Shown here piece after piece: positions 50,226-58,207 of a stretch of 64,000 nt of DNA; the first letter of the stretch is position 1, and each line of letters begins with the position of its first letter. This DNA is from Halopseudomonas sabulinigri (GTDB lineage Bacteria > Pseudomonadota > Gammaproteobacteria > Pseudomonadales > Pseudomonadaceae). A program made the position numbers and the translations under genes. Location of the stretch: the NCBI RefSeq assembly GCF_900105255.1, contig NZ_LT629763.1, positions 2,728,001 through 2,792,000 of the forward strand, given 5' to 3'. The notes below the pieces were generated by a model. That model was not told where the DNA came from, ran no database searches, and was given only the letters and a program-made list of their open reading frames with translations.

Positions 50226-51632
50226 TCAGTTCGCCGCCTGATACTTGTTGACCAGCACCCGCAGCGCATCGCGCGCCTCCAGCACCTTGCCCACAACCTC
50301 TTCCGCCTTGTCTTCGCTCAGGCCGAGCCGTGCCAGCAGTGCGTCTGGAATTGGCATCTGTGGGCCCGAGCCGATCTGATGCCGGCTGAGCAGTGCCAGC
50401 GTCAGATACACCAGATTGGCATACACATGCTCTTCGCCCTGATAGTGCGGATTGTGCTGGTGGCGCAGGGCGATGCTGACTTCATCCGGCATGTCCCAGC
50501 AGCGTGACAGCCAGCTGCCGATCTGATCACGGGTTACCCCGATCAGGTGCTGCTCAATCAGATGAGGGGCCACATGGGGGTTGGCCTCAACGTGGCGGCA
50601 GATCATCTTGAAGTACGGCGGGAAGATGTAAGCTAGCACCAGATAACCAAAGTTGTGCAGCAGTCCGGCGAGGTAGTTCAGGCCCAGCTCAGGGCGCTTC
50701 TCGCGGGGCATGGCCTTGGCCAGTCCTTCGATTACCGCCGCGGTATAGATGGCCTGCTCCCAGTAGGGAGTACTGCGCTCGGGCGCATCTTTCGGCAGTT
50801 TGAAGGTCTTGCCCAGCGCCAGCCCCACGGCGAGGTTGATCACCAGATCAAAACCCAGCACCCGCCCAATGGCATCTTCTACCGAGCGAATCTTGCCGGG
50901 CGCGGCGTAATAGGGCGAGGCGGCCCAGCTGACCACCTGTGCGGCAAGGCTGGGATCGGTCTCCACCACATCGGCCAGATCCTCAACATCAGCATCGGGA
51001 TTGACCCGCAGCTTCATGATCTTCTGCGCGGACTCTGGCAGCGGGGGGATTTCGATGGTCTCCTCCAGCCGCTGTTTCATGCGCAGGGCAGTGAAATTCT
51101 GCACCGCGTCGGTCAGGTCCTGGCTGTCCTGTTCGGGGCTGCCGGCCGGATCGTTCAAGCTGCTCAACGGCACCGCGAAGCGCGCCATGCTGGCCTTGGC
51201 CATCAGTGTGCGCGCATCGTTCTGGCTAAGTTGCAGGCACCAACCGGGCAGGCCGCTGTCGAGGCTCACGTAGTTATGGTCGAGCAGGCTCTGCTCGCAT
51301 ACGCAGGGCGAATTGAACAGGATTGGCAGGCCCGGTAACTCGCTCAGCTGGTGTTTGCTCAGAATGCGTTGCAGCTCGCCGTCGCGCACCGGCTGAAGGT
51401 CGCGCCCCAGCAGACTGCCAACGCGTTTCAGATCAAGCAGATGATCCTTCGGAATCAGTGACAGCACGGTGCCGATGCTGTCGCACAGCAGGCAGGCCTG
51501 CACCTGTTGGGCTACCGGCCCGGCATACTCGAGGGGCCGCAGTTGATAGGCAATGCCCTGCTGCTGCAGGAGTTTTTCAATAAGATCGGGCAGGCTGGTG
51601 CCGTGGGTGTCGCGGACTGCTTCAGTGGTCAT
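50226..51632 (-). CDS. Aminoacyl-tRNA deacylase-like (YbaK) and HDOD fusion protein
   Basis: A 468-residue protein. Residues 10-155 resemble the YbaK/ProX editing domain (IEKLLQQQGIAYQLRPLEYAG, LLCDSIGTVLSLIPKDHLLDLKRV), and residues about 195-400 form an HDOD domain (IEIPPLPESAQKIMKLRVNPDADVEDLADVVETDPSLAAQVVSWAASPYYA, LLHNFGYLVLAYIFPPYF). The combination is known in Pseudomonas genomes; the function is likely regulatory. HDOD domains lack the HD metal pair and do not hydrolyse. The start at 51632 has AAGGA eight bases upstream. The frame is open to 51698. Confidence 0.85.
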   Translation of the reverse strand: MTTEAVRDTHGTSLPDLIEKLLQQQGIAYQLRPLEYAGPVAQQVQACLLCDSIGTVLSLIPKDHLLDLKRVGSLLGRDLQPVRDGELQRILSKHQLSELPGLPILFNSPCVCEQSLLDHNYVSLDSGLPGWCLQLSQNDARTLMAKASMARFAVPLSSLNDPAGSPEQDSQDLTDAVQNFTALRMKQRLEETIEIPPLPESAQKIMKLRVNPDADVEDLADVVETDPSLAAQVVSWAASPYYAAPGKIRSVEDAIGRVLGFDLVINLAVGLALGKTFKLPKDAPERSTPYWEQAIYTAAVIEGLAKAMPREKRPELGLNYLAGLLHNFGYLVLAYIFPPYFKMICRHVEANPHVAPHLIEQHLIGVTRDQIGSWLSRCWDMPDEVSIALRHQHNPHYQGEEHVYANLVYLTLALLSRHQIGSGPQMPIPDALLARLGLSEDKAEEVVGKVLEARDALRVLVNKYQAAN

Positions 51633-51728
51633 TGCACTTTCCTTGATCCGTAGGCTGAGACGGGCTAAGGGTGTCAGGCTTTTCTTTGATCTTAGCATGG
51701 TAGTCTGACCCCCTGAGCATAGCTGGCC

Positions 51729-53813
51729 TCAGACCTGCGCAAAATGCTGGCCCTGGGCTATCCAGCGATCCAGCAATGGCTGTACATGGCCGGGGTGTTG
51801 GCTGGCCAGTTGTTGCGCCGCCTGTTGCACCGCGGGCAGCAGGTCGGCATCGCGCACAAGGTCGGCGACGCGAAATTGTACCAGCCCGGTCTGGCGGGTG
51901 CCGAGCACCTCGCCGGGGCCGCGCAGCGCCAGATCCTTCTCGGCAATCACGAAGCCGTCGCTGCTTTCACGCATGATGCCCAGACGCTCGCGGCCAAGAG
52001 CTGACAACGGCGCGTGGTACAGCAGTACGCAATGGCTGGCTGCGCTGCCGCGGCCGACGCGGCCGCGCAGCTGGTGCAGTTGCGCCAGCCCGAGACGCTC
52101 GGGGTTTTCGATCACCATCAGGCTGGCATTGGGTACATCCACGCCGACCTCAATGACGGTTGTTGCCACCAGCAAATGCAGATCGCCGCCCTTGAACGCT
52201 GCCATGATCTCGGCCTTCTCGGCAGCCTTCATGCGGCCGTGAATCAGCCCGATCGACAGTTCCGGCAGGCTGCTGCACAGATCCTCCCAGGCGCTTTCGG
52301 CGGCTTGCGCCTGTAACTGTTCGGACTCTTCAATCAGTGTGCAGACCCAGTAGGCCTGGCGCCCTTCGGCGCAGCCGGCGCGTACCCGCTCGATGACTTC
52401 GGGGCGGCGGCTATCGGACACCAGTACGGTGTTCACCGGCGTGCGCCCCGGTGGCAACTCATCCAGCACCGAGGTATCCAGGTCGGCGTAGGCGCTCATT
52501 GCCAGGGTCCGCGGGATAGGCGTGGCGGTCATGATCAACTGGTGCGGTGAGAAGCCGCCGGCGGCGCCCTTGTCGCGTAGCGCCAAGCGTTGCTGGACGC
52601 CAAAGCGGTGCTGCTCGTCGATGATCGCCAGCCCCAGATTGTGAAACTGGACCTCGTTCTGAAACAGCGCGTGGGTGCCCACCACCATCGCCGCTTCACC
52701 GGTGGCGATCATCTGTAACTGATTGGCGCGGGCCTTGCCCTTGAGCTTGCCGGCGACCCAGGCCACCGACAGGCCCAAAGCGGAAAACCAGCGCTGAAAG
52801 TTGTTGAAGTGCTGTTCGGCGAGAATTTCCGTGGGTGCCATGAGCGCCACCTGCCAACCGGCCTCGAGCGCCTGCAGGGCAGCCAGGGCGGCGACCACCG
52901 TTTTGCCGGCGCCGACGTCGCCCTGTACCAGCCGCAGCATGGGTTGGGGTTGGCGCAAGTCAGCCAGGATTTCAGCGGCGATGCGCGCCTGGGCGCCGGT
53001 CAACGGAAAGCCCAGTTGCTGCAAAAAGGCGCTGGCCAGGGTGCCTTCTGCCTGCATGACCGGGGCGCGGTGCGCGCGCATCTGGGCGCGTAAGCGCAGC
53101 ATCGCCAACTGGTGTGCCATCAGCTCCTCAAAGGCGAGGCGGTGTTGGGCCCAGTGGCGGCCGTCCTGCAGCGCCTCAAGGTCAATGTCGGGCGGTGGGC
53201 GGTGCAGTATCTGTACGGCCTGATGCAGTGAGGAAAGCTGGTATTGGTCGGCCAGCGCCGGCGGCAGCCACTCCGGCAGATGGTTGCCGTTGGCCAGCCA
53301 AGCCAGTGCCGCCTCGCTGAGACTACGCAGGCGCTGCTGCGAGAGCCCTTCGGTAGCGGGGTAGATCGGCGTCAGGGTCTGGTTCACCGGCAGCGGCTCG
53401 GCGCCGTCCAGGTTTTGCATCTCGGGGTGATAGATTTCCAGCCCGGAGGCGCCCGGGCGCACTTCGCCATAGCAACGCCAATGGCTGCCGCGGCTCAGAT
53501 TGGCCTTGAGCGCGGCGGAAAAATAATAGAAGCGCAGGCTGATGGTGCCGCTGCCGTCCTGAATGCGGCAAAGCAGGCTGCGGCGGCGCCCCATGACCAC
53601 ATCGGCGCCTACCACCACGCCCTCGATGACCGCGTCGAGCCCTGGTTGCAGCGCGCCGATGGGCGTCACCCGGGTGCGATCCTGGTAGCGCAGCGGTAGG
53701 TGGAAAAGCACGTCCTGCACGCTGTTCAGGCCGAGCTTGCCGAGCTTTTCTGCCAGTGCCGGGCCGATGCCCTTGAGCACGGTCAGCGGCGTGTGTTCGG
53801 CGACGCTACTCAC
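51729..53813 (-). CDS. recG: ATP-dependent DNA helicase RecG
   Basis: A 694-residue helicase that reverses stalled forks and unwinds Holliday junctions and R-loops. An N-terminal wedge domain (about 1-200, TVLKGIGPALAEKLGKLGL; LRFYYFSAALKANL) is followed by helicase motifs LVQGDVGAGKTVVAALAAL, APTEILAEQH, IIDEQHRFG, MTATPIPRTLAM, IHGRMKAAEK, TTVIEVGVDVPNASLMVIENPERLGLAQLHQLRGRVGR. GTG at 53813 overlaps the oxyR stop (GTGA), which supports this start over 53837. Same order as P. aeruginosa oxyR-recG. Confidence 0.96.
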   Translation of the reverse strand: MSSVAEHTPLTVLKGIGPALAEKLGKLGLNSVQDVLFHLPLRYQDRTRVTPIGALQPGLDAVIEGVVVGADVVMGRRRSLLCRIQDGSGTISLRFYYFSAALKANLSRGSHWRCYGEVRPGASGLEIYHPEMQNLDGAEPLPVNQTLTPIYPATEGLSQQRLRSLSEAALAWLANGNHLPEWLPPALADQYQLSSLHQAVQILHRPPPDIDLEALQDGRHWAQHRLAFEELMAHQLAMLRLRAQMRAHRAPVMQAEGTLASAFLQQLGFPLTGAQARIAAEILADLRQPQPMLRLVQGDVGAGKTVVAALAALQALEAGWQVALMAPTEILAEQHFNNFQRWFSALGLSVAWVAGKLKGKARANQLQMIATGEAAMVVGTHALFQNEVQFHNLGLAIIDEQHRFGVQQRLALRDKGAAGGFSPHQLIMTATPIPRTLAMSAYADLDTSVLDELPPGRTPVNTVLVSDSRRPEVIERVRAGCAEGRQAYWVCTLIEESEQLQAQAAESAWEDLCSSLPELSIGLIHGRMKAAEKAEIMAAFKGGDLHLLVATTVIEVGVDVPNASLMVIENPERLGLAQLHQLRGRVGRGSAASHCVLLYHAPLSALGRERLGIMRESSDGFVIAEKDLALRGPGEVLGTRQTGLVQFRVADLVRDADLLPAVQQAAQQLASQHPGHVQPLLDRWIAQGQHFAQV

Positions 53814-54724
53814 TTGGGCGGCTGACCCACCGAGCACAGGCGAATCGAGTCGCTGAGCAGCTCTACGGCCTTGGGCCGCGGGAAGCTCGCGCGCCAGGCA
53901 ATGGCGACGGTGCGGTAGGGCGCCGGCGCTGCAAAGCTCTTGGTCACCAGCAGCTCCGAGCTGTAGTAGCGATCATCAGCGGCCGACATGGGTAACACCG
54001 TCATGCCGATGCCGGAAGCGACCATATGCCGAATGGTTTCCAGCGAGCTGGATTCCACCGTGGTGTGCTTGTGTTGCTCATCACCCTTGCGCAGCGTGGG
54101 GCAGGCCTCCAGCACCTGATCGCGGAAGCAGTGACCCTCGCCGAGCAGCAGCAGCTTGTTGTCGTCCAGCTCATCCAGGGTGACGCTGGTGCGCTCTGCC
54201 CAGGGGTGGCTGGCAGGAATCAGCAGGCTGAACGGCTCGTCGTACAGCGGCATAGTTAGTACGTCCGGTTCCTGGAAGGGCAGCGCGATGATGATCGCGT
54301 CCAGGTCGCCGTTGCGCAGCTTGTCGCGCAGTACGTGGGTAAAGTTTTCCTCGATGTACAGCGGCATTTCCGGCGCCACCCGGTGCAGCTGCGGCACCAG
54401 GTGCGGGAACAGGTACGGCCCGATGGTGTAGATGGCGCCCACCTTGAGCGGCGCGGCCAGCTGATTTTTGCCGGCGCTGGCCAGCTCGCGAATGGCCAAG
54501 GCTTCTTCCAATACCTTCTGCGCCTGGGCCACGATGCGCTCACCAATCGGGGTCACCCGCACCGCGCTTTTGCTGCGTTCGAAAATCATGATGCCCAGTT
54601 CTTCTTCCAGCTTCTTCACCCCCACGCTGAGTGTTGGCTGGGACACATGGCAGCGTTCGGCGGCGTGGCCGAAATGCTGTTCTTGGGCGAGGGTGACTAT
54701 GTAGCGTAATTCGGTCAGGGTCAT
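53810..54724 (-). CDS. oxyR: Hydrogen peroxide-sensing regulator OxyR
   Basis: A 304-residue LysR-family activator. HTH: TELRYIVTLAQEQHFGHAAERCHVSQPTLSVGVKKLEEELG. The sensing domain has the redox pair C199 and C208 in GHCFRDQVLEACPTLRK, spaced as in E. coli OxyR. The start at 54724 is chosen because it begins the family motif MTLTELRY; the frame extends to 54814. It is translationally coupled to recG. Confidence 0.96.
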   Translation of the reverse strand: MTLTELRYIVTLAQEQHFGHAAERCHVSQPTLSVGVKKLEEELGIMIFERSKSAVRVTPIGERIVAQAQKVLEEALAIRELASAGKNQLAAPLKVGAIYTIGPYLFPHLVPQLHRVAPEMPLYIEENFTHVLRDKLRNGDLDAIIIALPFQEPDVLTMPLYDEPFSLLIPASHPWAERTSVTLDELDDNKLLLLGEGHCFRDQVLEACPTLRKGDEQHKHTTVESSSLETIRHMVASGIGMTVLPMSAADDRYYSSELLVTKSFAAPAPYRTVAIAWRASFPRPKAVELLSDSIRLCSVGQPPK

Positions 54725-54878
54725 GACGTCGCGGCCTGCGCTGGCAACTGGGAAGGGTCGGGCTCTAGCATAGCCCTTTGGTCGATAGAGTAAAACAATC
54801 AGGCGACGGCGCATGCAAGGTTATCTCTGCCGCAGGGGCTGCTAGAGTGTGCCCTTGGCACTCATCAACGAGGTGATT

Positions 54879-55721
54879 ATGAAACAGGTGGTCATTGCCG
54901 GTTGTGGCGATGTGGGTAGCGCGTTGGGGTTGCAGCTGCAGGCACGCGGTTGGCAGGTATACGGATTGCGCCGTGACCCCTCGGCGCTGCCGGACGGCAT
55001 TCTGCCCATCGCGGCCGATCTGACCCAGGCGACCAAACCAGCGGACTGGCCGGCCAAGGTCGACTACCTGGTCTACTGCCCGGCGGCCGGCAAACGTGAC
55101 GCGGCGCTGTATCAGCGCCTGTATGTCGAAGGTTTGCAACATGTGCTGGGTTGGATCAAGGACAGCCGGCAGCGCTTGCAGTACCTGCTGCAGGTATCAA
55201 GTACCGGCGTTTACGCCCAGGCGGACGGCGAATGGGTTACCGAAAACAGCCGCGCGGAGGCGGATTCAGCGACCGCGAAACAACTGTTGGCAGCCGAAGA
55301 CGTGGCGCTGCGTAGCGGCGTGCCGGCCAGCGTGGTCCGCCTGGGTGGCATCTATGGGCCGGGGCGCAACCGCTTGATCGAGCAGGTACGCACGGGCTTG
55401 CAGGTGCCGGAAGAGCCGCCGCAGTACACCAACCGTATTCATCGTGACGATGCCGCCGGCCTGCTCGCGCATCTGCTGGCGCTGGCCGAGCGGCGTGAGC
55501 TCTTGGCGCCCTGCTATTTGGGCGTGGACGACGACCCGGCCAGCCTGTTTGAGGTCACCAACTGGCTGGCCGGGCAGCTGGGTACCAGCCTGCAACCGGA
55601 CGGCCCGCGTTCGACCCGCAGTGGCAGCAAGCGTTGCAGCAACGAGCTGGCCCGCGAATCCGGCTGGCATCCGGCGTATCCCAGTTACCGCGAAGGTTAC
55701 GCCGAGCTGCTCAAGGGTTGA
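54879..55721 (+). CDS. NAD(P)-dependent SDR-family epimerase-like protein (YeeZ type)
   Basis: A 280-residue protein of the extended SDR fold. Nucleotide motif VVIAGCGDVGSALGLQLQARGWQVYGL, then YLLQVSSTGVYAQADGEWVTENS (the usual catalytic YxxxK is not preserved; the SSTGVYAQ segment aligns to it), VVRLGGIYGPGRNRL and NRIHRDDAAGLLAHLL. Similar proteins are annotated YeeZ or NAD-dependent epimerase; the substrate is unknown. Start at 54879, GAGG six bases upstream. Convergent with the PQQ dehydrogenase gene, three bases between stops. Confidence 0.85.
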   Translation: MKQVVIAGCGDVGSALGLQLQARGWQVYGLRRDPSALPDGILPIAADLTQATKPADWPAKVDYLVYCPAAGKRDAALYQRLYVEGLQHVLGWIKDSRQRLQYLLQVSSTGVYAQADGEWVTENSRAEADSATAKQLLAAEDVALRSGVPASVVRLGGIYGPGRNRLIEQVRTGLQVPEEPPQYTNRIHRDDAAGLLAHLLALAERRELLAPCYLGVDDDPASLFEVTNWLAGQLGTSLQPDGPRSTRSGSKRCSNELARESGWHPAYPSYREGYAELLKG

Positions 55722-55724
55722 GGC

Positions 55725-57050
55725 TCAAGGCTGGGCGCTGCTGACCCGCCAGATGACGTTGCCGACGTCATCGGCCACCAGCAGCGCGCCTTCGCCGTCT
55801 ATGGCAACGCCGACCGGGCGCCCTTGCGCCTCGCCCTGTTCATTCAGGAACCCGTCCAGCACGGTGTAGGGCGCGTCGTTCGGTCGCCCCTCCTTGAACG
55901 GCACAAACAGCACCTGATAACCGCTGTGCGGCTCGCGGTTCCAGGAACCGTGCTGGCCGATAAACAAGCCTTCGGTGAAGGGCGCAGGCAGGCGGCTGCC
56001 CACGGCGTTGCTCAAACCCAGCGAGGCGGTGTGTGAACCCAGGGCATAATCCGGTACCAGCGCCTTGGCGACCAGCTCAGGATTTTGCGGCGTCACCCGC
56101 TCATCCAGATGCTGACCAAAGTAGCTGAAGGGCCAGCCATAGAAGCCGCCATCCTGTACCGAGGTCATGTAATCCGGTACCAGATCGTTGCCCAGGCCGT
56201 CGCGCTCGTTGACTACCGTCCAGAGCGCGCCGCTGTGCGGCTCCCACGCCATGCCCACCGGGTTGCGCAGGCCGCTGGCAAACAACCGCTTGCTGCCGTC
56301 GGCGGGGTTGATTTCCCAGATGGCGGCGCGGCCCTGCTCATGCGCCAACCCGTTCTCGGCCACGTTACTGTTGGAACCCACAGCGGCGTACAGTCTGCTG
56401 CCGTCCGGGCTGGCGATCAGGTTCTTGGTCCAGTGATGGTTCAGCGCCCCGGCGGGCAGGCTGGTAATGAGCTCACCGGGTGCGGTGATCTGTGTCTGAT
56501 CAGCGCGGTACGGGAAGCGCAGCACGCCATCGGTGTTGGCTACGTAAAGGTCGTTGCCGACCAGTGCCATGCCAAATGGTGAGTGCAGGCCGGCGATAAA
56601 CACCGTGCGCTGGTCGACCACGCCGTCGCCATTGCTGTCGCGCAGTAGGCTGATGCGATCGGCGCTCGGTGTGGCAGCACCCGCCTTGGCCATGGCTTTC
56701 TTGGTCAGCCAGGCCTTCACTCCGCCGTCATCCTCGGGCTTGGCGGGGGCGTTGCTTTCAGCCACCAGCACATCGCCATTGGGCAGCACGTGCAGCCAGC
56801 GTGGATGATCCAGACCGCCGGCAAACGCGTGCACCTGCAAGCCCTTGCCGGCTTGCGGTTTGGCACCGGCCGACCAACCGACCGCAGGCGCGATATTCAC
56901 AATGGGCAGCAAGCCGGCTTGTGGTTCGGGCAGGGCAGGGTGCGGACCCATGCCGGCGGTGATCGGCAAGGCCGGTTGGTTGCCGCTGCAACCGCTGAGG
57001 ATTAGCGCCATACCAAGCAATGGCAGATAGACGCGCGGGGAATTATTCAC
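55725..57050 (-). CDS. PQQ-type sugar (sorbosone-like) dehydrogenase lipoprotein
   Basis: A 441-residue exported protein. Lipoprotein signal (LLGMALILSGC, Cys at 21), then a six-bladed beta-propeller of the soluble glucose/sorbosone dehydrogenase type: LDHPRWLHVLPNGDVLVAES, SPFGMALVGNDLYVANTDGVLRF, HHWTKNLIASPDGSRLYAAVGSNSNVAENG, GLRNPVGMAWEPHSGALWTVVNERDGLGNDLVPDY, FIGQHGSWNREPHSGYQV and GRPVGVAIDGEGALLVADDVGNVIWRV. It would oxidise aldose sugars in the periplasm if it binds PQQ. The EF-like DSNGDGVVDQ motif suggests calcium binding. Confidence 0.88.
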   Translation of the reverse strand: MNNSPRVYLPLLGMALILSGCSGNQPALPITAGMGPHPALPEPQAGLLPIVNIAPAVGWSAGAKPQAGKGLQVHAFAGGLDHPRWLHVLPNGDVLVAESNAPAKPEDDGGVKAWLTKKAMAKAGAATPSADRISLLRDSNGDGVVDQRTVFIAGLHSPFGMALVGNDLYVANTDGVLRFPYRADQTQITAPGELITSLPAGALNHHWTKNLIASPDGSRLYAAVGSNSNVAENGLAHEQGRAAIWEINPADGSKRLFASGLRNPVGMAWEPHSGALWTVVNERDGLGNDLVPDYMTSVQDGGFYGWPFSYFGQHLDERVTPQNPELVAKALVPDYALGSHTASLGLSNAVGSRLPAPFTEGLFIGQHGSWNREPHSGYQVLFVPFKEGRPNDAPYTVLDGFLNEQGEAQGRPVGVAIDGEGALLVADDVGNVIWRVSSAQP

Positions 57051-57225
57051 GGGATTTCCTTGTCGGTGTTAAGGCAGCCGGAGAAAAGCTCAGTTTAGGT
57101 GAGCTGCTGGAGAACCTCTATCACTGACCCTTTCAGGGTAGGGATGTTCACCCGGCTGGCTCGATTCCGCATGACGCCGCTGGTCAATCGGCTAGCGGCG
57201 CAACTCGCAAAACGAGGAGATACAG

Positions 57226-57648
57226 ATGAAAAAGTCAGCATCCGCGCATTGGGAAGGCTCGCTGAAGGAAGGTAAAGGCACGATTTCTACCGAGAGCGGT
57301 GCGCTCAAGGCCAACCCTTACGGTTTCAACACCCGCTTTGAAGATCAACCAGGTACCAATCCCGAAGAGTTGATTGGCGCGGCGCATGCCGGCTGCTTTT
57401 CGATGGCCTTTTCCATGTTGCTGGGCGAGGCCGGGTATACCCCGGACAGCGTCGACACCAAAGCGGTGGTCACGCTGAGCAAGCAGGACGATGGCTTTGC
57501 CGTCACCGCGGTAGCGCTGACCATGAACGCGGTGATTCCGGGTATCGAGCAGAAAGAGTTTGATGAAATTGCCGGCAAGGCCAAGAGTGGTTGCCCGATC
57601 TCCAAGCTGTTGAATGCCGACATCAGCCTTGAGGCGAAGCTCGGCTAA
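57226..57648 (+). CDS. osmC: OsmC-family peroxiredoxin
   Basis: A 140-residue protein of the OsmC type that reduces organic hydroperoxides. Conserved cysteines are in GAAHAGCFSMAFSMLLG and KSGCPISKLLNADISL; the arginine in NTRFEDQPGTNPEELI is the usual active-site partner. The first residues MKKSASAHWEGSLKEGKGTIST match OsmC. AGGAGA precedes the ATG. Length is normal. Confidence 0.94.
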   Translation: MKKSASAHWEGSLKEGKGTISTESGALKANPYGFNTRFEDQPGTNPEELIGAAHAGCFSMAFSMLLGEAGYTPDSVDTKAVVTLSKQDDGFAVTAVALTMNAVIPGIEQKEFDEIAGKAKSGCPISKLLNADISLEAKLG

Positions 57649-57735
57649 CGCGGCGCCGCCAGCTGCAAGCCTTAAGCTTTATGCTTCAAGCAAAAAGCAG
57701 GCTTGTGTTGGCGTGAGGGTAGTGAGGCTATTTCA

Positions 57736-57784
57736 AGCTGAAAAAAAACCGCGCGGTTTCGACCTGCGCGGTTTTTTTTCAGCT
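57736..57784. terminator. Bidirectional terminator between osmC and ridA
   Basis: AGCTGAAAAAAAACCGCGC (57736-57754) and GCGCGGTTTTTTTTCAGCT (57766-57784) form a perfect 19-base inverted repeat around an 11-base loop. It serves the convergent osmC and ridA/spoT transcripts. Just left of it (57664-57704) is a small CAAGC/GCTTG-rich imperfect repeat of a kind often seen between Pseudomonas genes. Confidence 0.93.
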
Positions 57785-57811
57785 TTCAGTTTTCAGCTCG
57801 GGAGGCGAACG

Positions 57812-58192
57812 TCAGCCCACTACCATAATCCCGTCCATTTCTACCGGCACGCCCTTGGGCAGCGCGGCAACGCCAATCGCGGCGCGGGCCGGGTAGGGCT
57901 TTTCGAAGTAACGCTCCATGATCTCGTTGACCGTGGTGAAGTTGCTCAGATCGGTCAGGAAGATATTCAGCTTAACGATATCCTGCAGCTTGCCACCGGC
58001 GGCTTCGGCAACGGCGGTCAGGTTGTCGAATACGCGGCAGACCTGGGCTTCAAAGCCTTCAACCACTTCCATGGTGGCGGGGTCGAGCGGAATCTGGCCA
58101 GACAGGTAAACCGTGTTACCCACCTTGATGGCCTGGGAATAGGGCCCGATAGCGGCAGGTGCCTGCTCGCTGGTGATGACTTGCTTGTTCAT
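57812..58192 (-). CDS. ridA: RidA-family enamine/imine deaminase
   Basis: A 126-residue protein. It has the RidA signature: [25 protein letters not shown], the arginine in [32 protein letters not shown], and [24 protein letters not shown] with the catalytic arginine. It hydrolyses reactive 2-aminoacrylate and related enamines. Fifteen bases after spoT in the same operon, as in P. aeruginosa. Confidence 0.96.
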   Translation of the reverse strand: MNKQVITSEQAPAAIGPYSQAIKVGNTVYLSGQIPLDPATMEVVEGFEAQVCRVFDNLTAVAEAAGGKLQDIVKLNIFLTDLSNFTTVNEIMERYFEKPYPARAAIGVAALPKGVPVEMDGIMVVG

Positions 58193-58207
58193 GTGTGCTC
58201 CGGAAAA

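Noticed and set aside
57664-57704. CAAGC/GCTTG-rich repeat as a CRISPR or transposon end
   Set aside because: A single short imperfect repeat next to a terminator; no spacers, no transposase.
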